Assembly (NCBI RefSeq): GCF_020554865.1
Contig: NZ_JAJCIC010000033.1
Coordinates: 1-54,536 of the forward strand
DNA from: Lacrimispora sp. 210928-DFI.3.58
Lineage (GTDB): Bacteria > Bacillota > Clostridia > Lachnospirales > Lachnospiraceae
Direction of reading: 5' to 3'
Length of the DNA: 54,536 bases
Shown: piece by piece, positions 7,784-16,703 of the stretch
Numbering within the stretch: position 1 is the stretch's first letter
Layout of the letters: each line of letters starts with the position of its first letter
Made by a program: the position numbers and the translations under genes
The notes under the pieces: model-generated
The model's database searches: none
What the model saw: the letters and a program-made list of their open reading frames with translations, nothing else
What the model was told of the DNA's origin: nothing

Positions 7784-9511
7784 TTATTGGCCATTCCTCC
7801 ATAAATCAATTTCATTGTTTTTCCCATGAATAATCAACCATGCTTCAAAAGTCGGTAAAAGCCGTTTTGACCCTATTATAATCCGTTCAGACCACCTCTC
7901 ATACTGTTCCTGATTCGTCTGACGCAAATATATCAACTGTATTGCGAATTCTTCTAATGATTCAAATTTCATTCCTTCAAATATAAATATCGAATCTTTC
8001 GCCATGTACCGTCCTAGTAATTGTTGTACCATCTGGCGATACATACTGTCTTCTGAATTTCGGTATTTATATTCAGCCGCTTCCATTCCTCTTGACAAAT
8101 TTATTTTTTCAGGAAATCTGCTGCTCAAATACGCAGAAAAAACCCCCTGAGCAAGCATATCCTCTATCTCATTTGGATATGAACCTGACAAAATTTGCTT
8201 ACCTATACTTTCCAATGTTCCATAATTAATTCCCTTCCATATAATATCTTCCATGTCAGGGGCCATTTGATAAAGCACCTTAAAAAAAGTGATGTCTGCC
8301 TTTTTCCTATCCGCACCAACTGTTTCTTCTGCATCAATACAAATATTAGCTATATCAGGATTGCTTTTTTTAAAAAATTCGGACATAGTAGAACGGTAAA
8401 GATGCTTCTTTCCATTCTCCCAATTCATTGCCATTGCATACGCTAAATCATCAAGGCGGTAATATTTTTTACGATAAAAGGTATATGGCTGCATAGGAAT
8501 ATCAACCGAAGTTATCGCATTTCCCCCAGGAGCAGGTAGTTTTTCTCCTTTACACCATTTATTAACCTCATCATAAGTCCAACGTCGATTTGGATTATTT
8601 TTGTCTTTGCGATTTGTAATATCGTTATAAGTTAGACCAACAATCAACGCCTTAAGCCTTTCCGGCATATCATTCGGAAATGGAATTTTCTGTACAGACA
8701 CAAATTGTTCAATTTCATCTTTTGACATTCCTGCATAGGGAGTCCGGCCACAGTAAAGCTCAAATAAAGTAATTCCCAAAGAATAATAATCAGATTCTTC
8801 CAGAAACAGATTCCGAAAAGTTTCTGAAGCTGAATATTCCGGTGTCATTCCTGTTTTTGTCATTACCACCGTGTTCCCTTCCTCACGAACAGAACTAATG
8901 CCAAAATCAATAATTGCTATATCTTGCTGATTATCACACAGCATAATATTCGCTGGTTTTAAATCCTTATGAATAATTCCCTTTTTATGCAATGCACGAA
9001 GTCCTGCATTCAATTCTGGAATAATTACCTTTTCCAATGTTTCAAATGAAAATGTTCTTCCTTCTAAACTCCCATACTTATAGTATGGTAATATTTCATA
9101 TGGGGAACCGTTCCAAACTCCTGTTTCGTATAACTTCGCTACATAAGTAGAATTAATCGTTTTTAATGCATCTATTACTTCATCCTTGATAGCGCCGTTC
9201 CGGCGATAAATCTTTGCCACATACTGACGATTGCGGTAGGTGCAAATATAGAGAATGGCTTCTCCAGAATTTTGGTGTAATGGTTCTTGAACCACATATC
9301 CTTTTCCAATTACAGTTCCTGGTACCAGTTCCACTCTACTACTGCTCACAATTGGATTAATCTCTGTAAAATTAGGAGCATTTTGCAACACTTCTGGATT
9401 AATTACAGTATCATTTTGACTATCCTGTGCGAGATTCGGATTTATCTCTGTTGTATCTCCCAACTCCGGGTTAATGATAGTTAATTGCCCACTTTTATTG
9501 TTTTTCTCCAT
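7784..9511 (-). CDS. Hanks-type Ser/Thr protein kinase with N-terminal TxINP repeats
   Basis: A 575-residue protein. Residues 1-60 hold four spaced motifs of the form T-x-I-N-P, at Thr11, Thr21, Thr35 and Thr49. Residues about 70-320 are a eukaryote-like kinase domain: a Lys in VAKIYRR for ATP, the catalytic loop HKDLKPANIML near residue 183, DFG in IIDFGIS, a TPEYSASE activation segment and YSLGITLFELYCGRTPY. The C-terminal 230 residues are helical and unrecognised. No transmembrane segment is seen, unlike PknB/PrkC, so it is probably cytoplasmic. The N-terminal threonines look like autophosphorylation and FHA-docking sites. GGGGGA lies before the ATG. Confidence 0.9.
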   Translation of the reverse strand: MEKNNKSGQLTIINPELGDTTEINPNLAQDSQNDTVINPEVLQNAPNFTEINPIVSSSRVELVPGTVIGKGYVVQEPLHQNSGEAILYICTYRNRQYVAKIYRRNGAIKDEVIDALKTINSTYVAKLYETGVWNGSPYEILPYYKYGSLEGRTFSFETLEKVIIPELNAGLRALHKKGIIHKDLKPANIMLCDNQQDIAIIDFGISSVREEGNTVVMTKTGMTPEYSASETFRNLFLEESDYYSLGITLFELYCGRTPYAGMSKDEIEQFVSVQKIPFPNDMPERLKALIVGLTYNDITNRKDKNNPNRRWTYDEVNKWCKGEKLPAPGGNAITSVDIPMQPYTFYRKKYYRLDDLAYAMAMNWENGKKHLYRSTMSEFFKKSNPDIANICIDAEETVGADRKKADITFFKVLYQMAPDMEDIIWKGINYGTLESIGKQILSGSYPNEIEDMLAQGVFSAYLSSRFPEKINLSRGMEAAEYKYRNSEDSMYRQMVQQLLGRYMAKDSIFIFEGMKFESLEEFAIQLIYLRQTNQEQYERWSERIIIGSKRLLPTFEAWLIIHGKNNEIDLWRNGQ

Positions 9512-9527
9512 AGCCCATATCCCCCAC

Positions 9528-10619
9528 TTAGTTTTCCATAACCATATGAAACTCTGTTGCTATTTTTTGAACTGTCCCATCTTCTAATATAGTATAATCT
9601 ATCGTCCTCAAAGAATCTGCTGTCTCCAATAATGAAGTTACATAATCTCCGCAGTTTTCTTGGCAAGAAATAATTTTTCCATTATCCACAATCGAAATTT
9701 TTTTAATAGTTGTTCCTTCTTGAATATAACAGCAACCTGTAGCGGCTCCAGCCAAACAAAATTTATTTTCTTTGTTCTCATATACAACTTTGGTATTTCC
9801 TCCACCAATATCAAAAGAAAGTATACGTTCACCGCTTTGTGCAATGATATCCCCATTAAAAAAGAATGAGGTATAGGTACCAGAAATATTGCTGGCTATA
9901 GAATCCACTGCAATTTCTTTCTGGTAGAGCTTATTTGTTTTTGTCAAATACAAACACTGGTTGCTGTAAATCATGAACTGCTCTACAGGCTCCTCTATGA
10001 TACAGTTAATAGTTTCTGGATTTTCAAGCAAAACCTGCATAACCTTTCTTTCGTTTTCTAAATCAATAAAATATAAATAATCGCCATAAACAAAAATTTC
10101 CCCTACATTACCAGCATAAACCAGTTCTTCACTGTTATCATGTATGGAACATCTGAAAATAGAACGTTCGTCATCCTTGCGATAATATAGCATGTCATCT
10201 ACAATATTTATATAGGAACATATACCATTTGAAAAAGTCGTTACATTTTCTCCCTGAATAATCTCCATTCCTGTAAAACTATCGTTTGGCCGTATAATGA
10301 TTCCATTCTTTTCATAAAAATTTCCACCACTCATGAGGCAATTCAGGTCATTATGTAAAGCCGCTTCTGACCAAAGTGCAAATGCTTGATCATTGCGAAA
10401 TACATCTTCATCAATCATAATACCTGCTTCTTTTTCATATGACAAAAATGCAGCTTTATCGCTAACAGGAGTCCCTAATATTCCAATTAAGATTGCAACT
10501 ATGCTTCCTCCAATAAAACTAATTCGAATATATCTCTTACGCTTGTTTTCTTTTTCATACCTGATAAGTTCTTTTTCCGATTGTTTTCTTGTAGCCTGCA
10601 ATTTTTCTTCTTTTGTCAT
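9528..10619 (-). CDS. single-pass membrane protein with propeller-like sensor region
   Basis: A 363-residue protein. Residues 1-28 are highly charged and cytoplasmic, one hydrophobic segment spans about 30-48 (ISFIGGSIVAILIGILG), and about 310 residues lie outside. The outer part has repeated short strands with the pattern of DUF5050/WD-like propellers: DDMLYYRKDDERSIFRC, GDYLYFIDLENERKV, NQCLYLTKTNKLYQK. It may sense or bind something at the envelope. It lies between the 256-residue membrane protein and the kinase, separated by 5 and 16 bases. No enzymatic motif is visible. Confidence 0.68.
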   Translation of the reverse strand: MTKEEKLQATRKQSEKELIRYEKENKRKRYIRISFIGGSIVAILIGILGTPVSDKAAFLSYEKEAGIMIDEDVFRNDQAFALWSEAALHNDLNCLMSGGNFYEKNGIIIRPNDSFTGMEIIQGENVTTFSNGICSYINIVDDMLYYRKDDERSIFRCSIHDNSEELVYAGNVGEIFVYGDYLYFIDLENERKVMQVLLENPETINCIIEEPVEQFMIYSNQCLYLTKTNKLYQKEIAVDSIASNISGTYTSFFFNGDIIAQSGERILSFDIGGGNTKVVYENKENKFCLAGAATGCCYIQEGTTIKKISIVDNGKIISCQENCGDYVTSLLETADSLRTIDYTILEDGTVQKIATEFHMVMEN

Positions 10620-10624
10620 AACAA

Positions 10625-11395
10625 TTATCCCCCAATCACGAATACTAATGACAGAATCATAACCAAAAGAGACGATATTGCTATCATACTATTATTCATC
10701 ATCCCTGTTGCCATTCCCACCGTACTTGGAAGCATACTCACAAAGATCGCACAAGCTATTCTTTTTACAATCCTGCCTAACCAACCCTTCCTAATAATGG
10801 TACCGTTCGCTTTTAATAATTTCAATTCTGACTGGTATTGACTTTCAAGCTGTGCCATCTCGTCTTTACTTATACAATAGTACTTTCCTTTTAATAGTCT
10901 CTGAATTCCAGCATTAATATCTTTTTCATCCGCATCCAATTGATTAAATATTGCCTGCCCGCTTTTTAATGTATCGTTTGAAAAAATAGCCATAAAATTC
11001 TCTGCAGTAATATTTGTATAATTAGGATGACTTTCAAGTGTCAATGTTTTTTGCAATTTACTAATGCTGTCTATATCATAGAAGTCAGGCGTATCTTCCT
11101 TATTCAGGAACGGTCCTGCCCCGTTCTGAATAGAAAAAATAATATTCTGCAGACACTCCAGTAGCAGCGGAATTATATTTTCCACTTGTTCCAATTGCTC
11201 AAGTGACAGTTTATCAAGTACCTTAGGCGCATAGAAATCATCGTAAATTGGCTGATAAGTTGAGCGATGAGCTAACTCCTGGTATTCCGGCATCATCATA
11301 ATTGATTCAATTAAGGCATCATGTTTCAAGGCCTGATTGTCAGGAAGACATCTTGATAACAATTTCAAAAGATCCTTTGTTTTTTCTGTACCCAT
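10625..11395 (-). CDS. membrane protein of unknown function
   Basis: A 256-residue protein. The first 200 residues are soluble and helical with no recognised motif. Two hydrophobic segments end the protein (about 210-228, AIFVSMLPSTVGMATG, and about 235-254, ISSLLVMILSLVFVIGG), giving a tail anchor or hairpin. The start has a clear AGGAGG site. It lies 12 bases after the His-Xaa-Ser repeat gene and 6 bases before the propeller-like membrane protein, so the three probably meet at the membrane. I do not recognise the family. Confidence 0.65.
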   Translation of the reverse strand: MGTEKTKDLLKLLSRCLPDNQALKHDALIESIMMMPEYQELAHRSTYQPIYDDFYAPKVLDKLSLEQLEQVENIIPLLLECLQNIIFSIQNGAGPFLNKEDTPDFYDIDSISKLQKTLTLESHPNYTNITAENFMAIFSNDTLKSGQAIFNQLDADEKDINAGIQRLLKGKYYCISKDEMAQLESQYQSELKLLKANGTIIRKGWLGRIVKRIACAIFVSMLPSTVGMATGMMNNSMIAISSLLVMILSLVFVIGG

Positions 11396-11406
11396 GCTAT
11401 CTCCTC

Positions 11407-11922
11407 CTAGTCAATCTTTGGCGTATCAGGGACAGACTGAATATTTAATTTTGCTCCTGATAAAGGACTTCCCGTATCCGACACTTTCAAAATATTATTT
11501 AGTGCGCTTGAATCTACCACATTTCCCGTTTCCACAACTGCTGGAATTTTAATAGTATTAACTTCGGAAACTGGCGGTGCTACATTACTATGAGTTGCAT
11601 GATTTGAATGGCTTGCATGGCTACCATGATTACTATGGTTTGAATGACTACCATGTGTCGATGATGTGTGCGAACTATGCGAACTATGTGAGCTATGCGA
11701 AGAATGTCCGCCGCTTCCCGACGAATGACTTCTATGACTTGAATGGGAACGATGTGAGGAATGCGACCGGTGTCCTGCAAACGCCTCATCTGACAATAAA
11801 ATTCCAAGAATAATCATCATCGAACCAATAGTCAACACCTTATTTCTTGGAATATTACCTTCCTCGTCATATAAGAAATTTTCTATAGACTCTTGAAAAT
11901 GCGGAAATTTGAACTCTGCCAT
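11407..11922 (-). CDS. hxsA: membrane-anchored His-Xaa-Ser repeat protein (HxsA-like)
   Basis: A 171-residue candidate substrate of the maturases HxsB and HxsC. Residues 1-27 are an acidic leader-like region, residues 28-44 are hydrophobic, and AFAG (47-50) resembles a signal peptidase site. Residues 51-113 are almost pure His-x-Ser/Asn triplets: six HRS/HSS units, a GSGG break, four HSS units, then about nine less regular units (HGS, HSN, HAS, HAT), 19 His in all. Residues 114-171 are a Pro/Val-rich tail without Cys. Repeats of this kind define the His-Xaa-Ser system, whose chemistry is unknown to me. The gene has a strong GGGGGAG site and sits 12 bases after the MORN gene. If exported, the His array could also bind metals. 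Confidence 0.85.
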   Translation of the reverse strand: MAEFKFPHFQESIENFLYDEEGNIPRNKVLTIGSMMIILGILLSDEAFAGHRSHSSHRSHSSHRSHSSGSGGHSSHSSHSSHSSHTSSTHGSHSNHSNHGSHASHSNHATHSNVAPPVSEVNTIKIPAVVETGNVVDSSALNNILKVSDTGSPLSGAKLNIQSVPDTPKID

Positions 11923-11934
11923 CTTTTTCTCCCC

Positions 11935-12915
11935 CTACTTTACACTGGTACATTTGCCATTCTCCCATATTGCGGTAAATATCTTCCCGGCCTCTTTTGT
12001 ATAAGTACATTCTCCAGTTGGAACACCATTCTCAAATGTTCCCTTAAGGCTTGGATAGTCGTTACTGGTATAATAATATGTCCCTTCTCCATCCATAACA
12101 CCTTGTTTCCAATAACCATTATATTTTGCGATTCTAACTCCATTTTCCATCCATGTATATGTACCTTCCCCATCAGGTAGTCCATTATTTACCGTACCCA
12201 AATAAGTGTTTCCATCAGAATATGTAATTGAAGCATTACCATTATTCAGTTTGCCATTATAAGAAAATCCCACTATTGTTTCTAAATTCATTCCTATTGT
12301 TATTCCATTTTCGATTTCCATAGTAAGTTGTATAATATCAGCTTCTTCCTCCGGTACTGCATATGTAAATGTCCCATCTGCAATCCTTCCATTGTAAAAA
12401 GTTCCTTTATACTCAGAACCATCTGAAAATTGATAAGTTCCTTTTAACATTACATCATTTTCCCACGTTCCGGTAAATGAATCTCCATTCTCCCAGGAAA
12501 AAGAGCCTTCTCCATTTCTCATAGCATCTTCATACATTCCTTGATAAGTGCCAATCCCAGGATATATACAAGAACCTTCTCCTTGCATCTGAGATTCTTC
12601 CCAACTACCCGCGTACCTTACACCATCTAAAAATTCAAATATGCCCTCTCCATTAAAAACATCCCCTATCAAATTTCCATAATATGTTCCTTCGTCCAAT
12701 TCGACTTTACCAAAACCTTCATATATTGCATTATTGTCTGCATAACGGCTCGGTGATGAAAAACTGGAAATCATACCGACCATAATAAGAAAAAGAGCAG
12801 CAAATCCGACACCCTTCAAAACACTTCTTCCGATTCCACGTTTCTTTATACTATGCCTCTTAGCTGATTGTTCCTCAGAATTTTTCCTTGCAAACTTTTT
12901 TGCTACCTTCCCCAT
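11935..12915 (-). CDS. MORN-repeat membrane protein
   Basis: A 326-residue protein from the ATG at 12915, which overlaps the hxsB stop (TGATG) and has GGGAGG seven bases upstream. The N-terminus is very basic and one hydrophobic segment lies at about residues 30-50 (AALFLIMVGMISSF). The outer part is about ten MORN-type units with the Y-x-G-x(5)-x-G-x-G pattern, for example YYGNLIGDVFNGEG, YKGTFYNGRIADG and YLGTVNNGLPDGEG. MORN repeats form elongated beta sheets and often bind lipids or partner proteins. Placement between the maturase and the His-repeat protein suggests an envelope scaffold. Confidence 0.85.
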   Translation of the reverse strand: MGKVAKKFARKNSEEQSAKRHSIKKRGIGRSVLKGVGFAALFLIMVGMISSFSSPSRYADNNAIYEGFGKVELDEGTYYGNLIGDVFNGEGIFEFLDGVRYAGSWEESQMQGEGSCIYPGIGTYQGMYEDAMRNGEGSFSWENGDSFTGTWENDVMLKGTYQFSDGSEYKGTFYNGRIADGTFTYAVPEEEADIIQLTMEIENGITIGMNLETIVGFSYNGKLNNGNASITYSDGNTYLGTVNNGLPDGEGTYTWMENGVRIAKYNGYWKQGVMDGEGTYYYTSNDYPSLKGTFENGVPTGECTYTKEAGKIFTAIWENGKCTSVK

Positions 12916-14312
12916 CACATAGCCTCCCTGATCCATGATTCAAATATTCCCAAAGTCTGTTCATTTCCATCTCTAATCTTTTCAAAAAGAATATCCAGAA
13001 TACCTGCATAAATTTCACATCGGAATCCTTTTGGAACCTTAGGAAATATATCCTTTTCCATTGCATATGTCACAACCGGACATACCCCACAATAGGGCTG
13101 ATATACACAATCGCTACAAGCTGGCAGACTCTCCAACACAGAAGCTACTGCGGTTGTTTTACAAACAGGGCTCTGCATCAATTCTTCATAAGTATTATCT
13201 ACTGTTCCCAGACGAAATGCGTAGTTTCCAGACTCAGAAATCATTCTTCCCTCATCACAAGTATATACATTCCCATCATAATAATAGCTCATCTGTCCCA
13301 TAGAAGCACCACAAGGTGACCGGAGTTCCATATAATTGTAAGCGAATCCATGTAAAATCTTCTTTAAAAAATAAACAGAAAGCTGCTCTGGAAACCAACA
13401 ACCCTCCCTATTGATTTCCAAGATACGTTCAAAGGCTTTTCTGTAAAACACCAGAAATTCCTCGGCAGAATAGCCAATACTTTCCCAATCTGCCTGTGCA
13501 AATCCTAATGGAGTCAATGGTCTTAAAAAAATCCCAGGAAGCCCATGACTATGAAATGTATCTACAATTTCTTCTGGATAGGAAAGCGAATATCTGGTCG
13601 TTGTTTCAATTGCTCCTGCACTGATGCCACGTTCTTTTAGTTTTTGAAGTCCCTGTTCCATATACTCAAAACTGCTTCCGCCTTTTCGAAATCTCCGATT
13701 ATAGTCATGAACATGACATGGACCATCCAAGGACGTGCTTACGGCCACGTGATGCTCTGCCATATAATTCAATTTATCATCAGACAAAGCAATCAAATTA
13801 GATACCAATGTATATCTGACATCTTTTTTCCCTTTATTTTCTTCACAATATTCAATCATTGCCTTAATCGTTTCAAAATTTAAAAGTGGTTCTCCTCCTT
13901 GAAATTCAAATGTAAGGCTATCTGATGGAGATTGCAAAGCCAATGCTACTGCTTTCCTTCCAATTTCTGGAGTCATATATCCTCCCAAATTGGATGCTTT
14001 ATCTTTAGCTTGACAATAAATACAGTTAAGATTACAGGCATTTGTCACCGCAAAAATATGAAGTGCTGTGCTGGAGAACAGGTAGTTTTTCATTTCCCTC
14101 AAAGCGCTGACTGTCTCATTAGAAAAAAGCTCCATGGGATCATCAATCACGAATAGCTTGTTTTTTAACATCTGATAATATTCATCATCACAGCTTATTT
14201 TATTTGTCACAAATTTGCGAAACTCTTCCTCTTTCAAAAACGCATACATTCCAAAATCATTTGTCAATAGTACCTCTCTTCCAAAACGTCGGAAATTAAA
14301 ATGGTTCAGCAT
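12915..14312 (-). CDS. hxsB: His-Xaa-Ser system radical SAM maturase HxsB
   Basis: A 465-residue radical SAM/SPASM enzyme. The N-terminus (FNFRRFGREVLLTNDFG) is the typical HxsB opening. The radical SAM cluster is CNLNCIYC (Cys93, Cys97, Cys100), followed by FEFQGGEPLLN for SAM binding. The C-terminal SPASM region has SPCGAS, YTCDEG, PACSDCVYQPYCGVCPV and a final Cys in GFRCEIY, enough to hold two auxiliary iron-sulfur clusters. Length and motif order match the family. It should post-translationally modify the His-x-Ser repeat protein encoded two genes downstream. The start lies 17 bases after hxsC. Confidence 0.93.
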   Translation of the reverse strand: MLNHFNFRRFGREVLLTNDFGMYAFLKEEEFRKFVTNKISCDDEYYQMLKNKLFVIDDPMELFSNETVSALREMKNYLFSSTALHIFAVTNACNLNCIYCQAKDKASNLGGYMTPEIGRKAVALALQSPSDSLTFEFQGGEPLLNFETIKAMIEYCEENKGKKDVRYTLVSNLIALSDDKLNYMAEHHVAVSTSLDGPCHVHDYNRRFRKGGSSFEYMEQGLQKLKERGISAGAIETTTRYSLSYPEEIVDTFHSHGLPGIFLRPLTPLGFAQADWESIGYSAEEFLVFYRKAFERILEINREGCWFPEQLSVYFLKKILHGFAYNYMELRSPCGASMGQMSYYYDGNVYTCDEGRMISESGNYAFRLGTVDNTYEELMQSPVCKTTAVASVLESLPACSDCVYQPYCGVCPVVTYAMEKDIFPKVPKGFRCEIYAGILDILFEKIRDGNEQTLGIFESWIREAM

Positions 14313-14329
14313 TTATCCTTTTCCTTTCC

Positions 14330-15436
14330 TCATTTGAATATGATTGGAGCAATATCTGGATGAGCTGTCTTTAATGTACTTACAAAGATGCCGCCACAAT
14401 ATTCTTTTGCTTCACAATTCTGGCACACTTCACCATAGCGTACCTTTTCTGGTGATATGCTTTTCTTGCATAAAAACCAATAACCGCGCTCAACACAGCA
14501 TAGTGGATAATTGTAAAGACCAACATCAATGCCATTTTCAACCAGAAAATCAATTGCGGGTTTGCTCTTTTTAAATGAATCACGTGGGTTTATGTATACT
14601 GTTTTTTTATTCTTGACACAATTTCCGCGTACTTCCAAGCTGATAAAGTTCACACATATTACATTTGGATAAGACTGACAAATTAGCCTTGCTATTGATT
14701 CCAGACTATCACAATTCATCTTCGTTACTACGATACGGATTTCTATAGCAACACCATTATCCAGCAAATTGGCGATTCCTTGAAGTGTTTGGCGAAAACT
14801 ACCTGGTGCTCTTGTTATGGTATCATGTATAGCACTTTCTGCACCATGAAGTGGTATCGCTGCAACCAAATATGGTGGACATTTCTGAATAAGTTGTCCC
14901 AAAAATCGACGAGAAGAAAAAGCTCTTCCATTCGTCAATAAAAGTGCGCTGGCTTCTGGGAATTTTTCTGCCAGTTTTTCCATAACTTCCAAAAACACCG
15001 TGGGTTGCATGGTAGGTTCGCCACCCGTCACGACATAATGTGGCAGATTCTGTGGGAGCATATCGATGTATTTCAGCAATTCTTCCCTTTGTCCAGAATA
15101 ATCTTCCTGTCTTTCATAATCAGAAGATGGACACATCACACAATTAGAATTACATTTACCTCCCATAAAAATCGTGGCATCTCCTTCTGTCACGTCAAAC
15201 ATACGATAACATACGCCTCGATCATTAATACTTAAAATATCTCCCTCATGAAGACTTTCTAAACGGAGCCACGTTACCTCATCAATCCCCATAGACGCCT
15301 GATCAGATAAATATGTGATTTTATTTTCTTCTATTACAATTCGTTCTGCTGCACTTATTCCTACATCATATAATTCTTCTCGACTCACAATTGCCAATCT
15401 TGCTCCAAGACTATAATTCTTTATAAAATATGCCAT
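14330..15436 (-). CDS. hxsC: His-Xaa-Ser system radical SAM maturase HxsC
   Basis: A 368-residue radical SAM protein, the usual partner of HxsB. The N-terminal 90 residues are a beta-rich domain. The cluster motif CNSNCVMC (Cys95, Cys99, Cys102) follows FMGGK, and VVTGGEPTMQP is the SAM-binding GGEP motif. The C-terminal cysteines (PLCCVERGYWFLCKKS, EVCQNCEAKEYCGG) are the compact cluster of this family. It overlaps the A24 peptidase gene by 16 bases. The known system is made of the precursor HxsA, the maturases HxsB and HxsC, and HxsD. Confidence 0.93.
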   Translation of the reverse strand: MAYFIKNYSLGARLAIVSREELYDVGISAAERIVIEENKITYLSDQASMGIDEVTWLRLESLHEGDILSINDRGVCYRMFDVTEGDATIFMGGKCNSNCVMCPSSDYERQEDYSGQREELLKYIDMLPQNLPHYVVTGGEPTMQPTVFLEVMEKLAEKFPEASALLLTNGRAFSSRRFLGQLIQKCPPYLVAAIPLHGAESAIHDTITRAPGSFRQTLQGIANLLDNGVAIEIRIVVTKMNCDSLESIARLICQSYPNVICVNFISLEVRGNCVKNKKTVYINPRDSFKKSKPAIDFLVENGIDVGLYNYPLCCVERGYWFLCKKSISPEKVRYGEVCQNCEAKEYCGGIFVSTLKTAHPDIAPIIFK

Positions 15437-16479
15437 GACGCAAGCCCCTCCATAAGTAAAAACATTATTGTTCCAATCGTAATGAAAATAGCAAACGGTA
15501 TTTTTCGAACAATCACAATTGTCGGCCTTCCTTGTTTAGAATCTTTCCAGCGAAGTATTGCTGCCGCTTCCTCTTTACTTATTCTAGCTCTCAAATCTTC
15601 GGTTGCACATTCCGGAAGCCCTTGCACTCGGGATGTTCGAAACATAAGCACCGTCGAAGCAGATAAAATCATTCGTTCCTTTACATCCTTCGTTGGAATC
15701 TCTTGATAATTATAACGTTCCGCAATGATCCGTAGCATCATTACTACAAATACAATTATCCAAGACTTAAAATCAATATGAATGCCTGTAAATGGAACGA
15801 TCTTCAAAATTCCCAGTAACGCTATGATCCCCCATCCACATACAATCAAAGCATAAAATACTCTGTCTGTAATATCTTCCCTAGCTTGAAGCAAACTCAA
15901 AATAATAAAAAAGTCAATTGCTGTTAATAAAAAACCACGGTATTCCAGATATCTTCCAGCAGCCAACATTAAAGCCAAATTTATTAATCTCATAGCCATC
16001 ACCATAAACAAATAGGAACAGATGATGGATCCCCAATGCGGTTTCTGCATATGTATATCTAGTAAGTTTCTCTCCTTAATTCCCCTAATTGCTGAATCTG
16101 CAATGACATATATATACGCTAAGGAAAATACAATAATCAATATCGCAAATCCTGGTATGGGACCAAGCTGCCAAAATGAATATAGCCTTGCTGGAATACC
16201 AAAACCTATGACAAACAACAATTTACTGTCTCCTGCAGCCCATAAATGATATACATAAAAGAAAAATGCCATTAGAAAGATTCCTAAAAGGTTTGTCAAG
16301 AAAAGCGCTAGATAATCCCAGCAAAAGATACTATAATAAATACTATTTAGCACTGCTGATATTGCTAAGGAACCCAATAGCATTCTGTTTGCTATCAATC
16401 CAGTTCGACAATCGGACCATGCGGCAACAATCCCAGTATATAATACAACTGCCATCATAAGGGCTTCTATGTAGATCAT
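15421..16479 (-). CDS. A24 prepilin-peptidase-like membrane protein
   Basis: A 352-residue polytopic protein with about eight hydrophobic segments. The two aspartates of the A24 aspartic peptidases are present: Asp23 in WSDCRTGLIANR and Asp84 in AAGDSKLLF (the family GDxK motif). It is longer than CpaA/TadV (about 150 residues): residues 130-352 add more membrane segments and a cytoplasmic region. No pilin-like gene is visible in the window, so its substrate may be one of the operon's own membrane proteins. The hydrophobic stretch of the His-repeat protein lacks the classic G|xxxxE site. Overlaps with both neighbours suggest tight coupling. Confidence 0.85.
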   Translation of the reverse strand: MIYIEALMMAVVLYTGIVAAWSDCRTGLIANRMLLGSLAISAVLNSIYYSIFCWDYLALFLTNLLGIFLMAFFFYVYHLWAAGDSKLLFVIGFGIPARLYSFWQLGPIPGFAILIIVFSLAYIYVIADSAIRGIKERNLLDIHMQKPHWGSIICSYLFMVMAMRLINLALMLAAGRYLEYRGFLLTAIDFFIILSLLQAREDITDRVFYALIVCGWGIIALLGILKIVPFTGIHIDFKSWIIVFVVMMLRIIAERYNYQEIPTKDVKERMILSASTVLMFRTSRVQGLPECATEDLRARISKEEAAAILRWKDSKQGRPTIVIVRKIPFAIFITIGTIMFLLMEGLASWHIL

Positions 16480-16703
16480 AATGCTGCCCTCTGCTGCATC
16501 ATTTCAATTAAGAAGTTTCCAAACTCATTTTTTATCAATTCGATATCTAACATTTCTCCATAAAATGTACATACTATCACCCTGTCTTTTTCTTCAAAAT
16601 CAATTTTACAGATACCAGTATACATTTTTATAGCTGCCCTAACTACCTTTTTTGAATAGATTTCCTTATCATATATTTCTGTAATCTTAGTTATCATGCT
16701 CAA
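16476..16703 (-). CDS. short HxsD-like protein
   Basis: A 75-residue protein. The pattern I-Y-S-K-K-V-V-x-A-A, a central acidic/hydrophobic pair of strands and EFGNFLIEMM parallel IYPKVALLKAA and CEFENELLSQ in the HxsD protein encoded just upstream. It therefore looks like a truncated paralogue that lacks the long C-terminal helix. It overlaps HxsD by 17 bases and the A24 gene by 4. It may act in precursor recognition or form a heterodimer with HxsD. Confidence 0.65.
   Translation of the reverse strand: MSMITKITEIYDKEIYSKKVVRAAIKMYTGICKIDFEEKDRVIVCTFYGEMLDIELIKNEFGNFLIEMMQQRAAL

Noticed and set aside
11577..11813. Frames on other phases over the His-x-Ser repeat region
   Set aside because: They are translations of the repetitive DNA in wrong frames; the minus-strand frame with HxS triplets has the ribosome-binding site and operon context.
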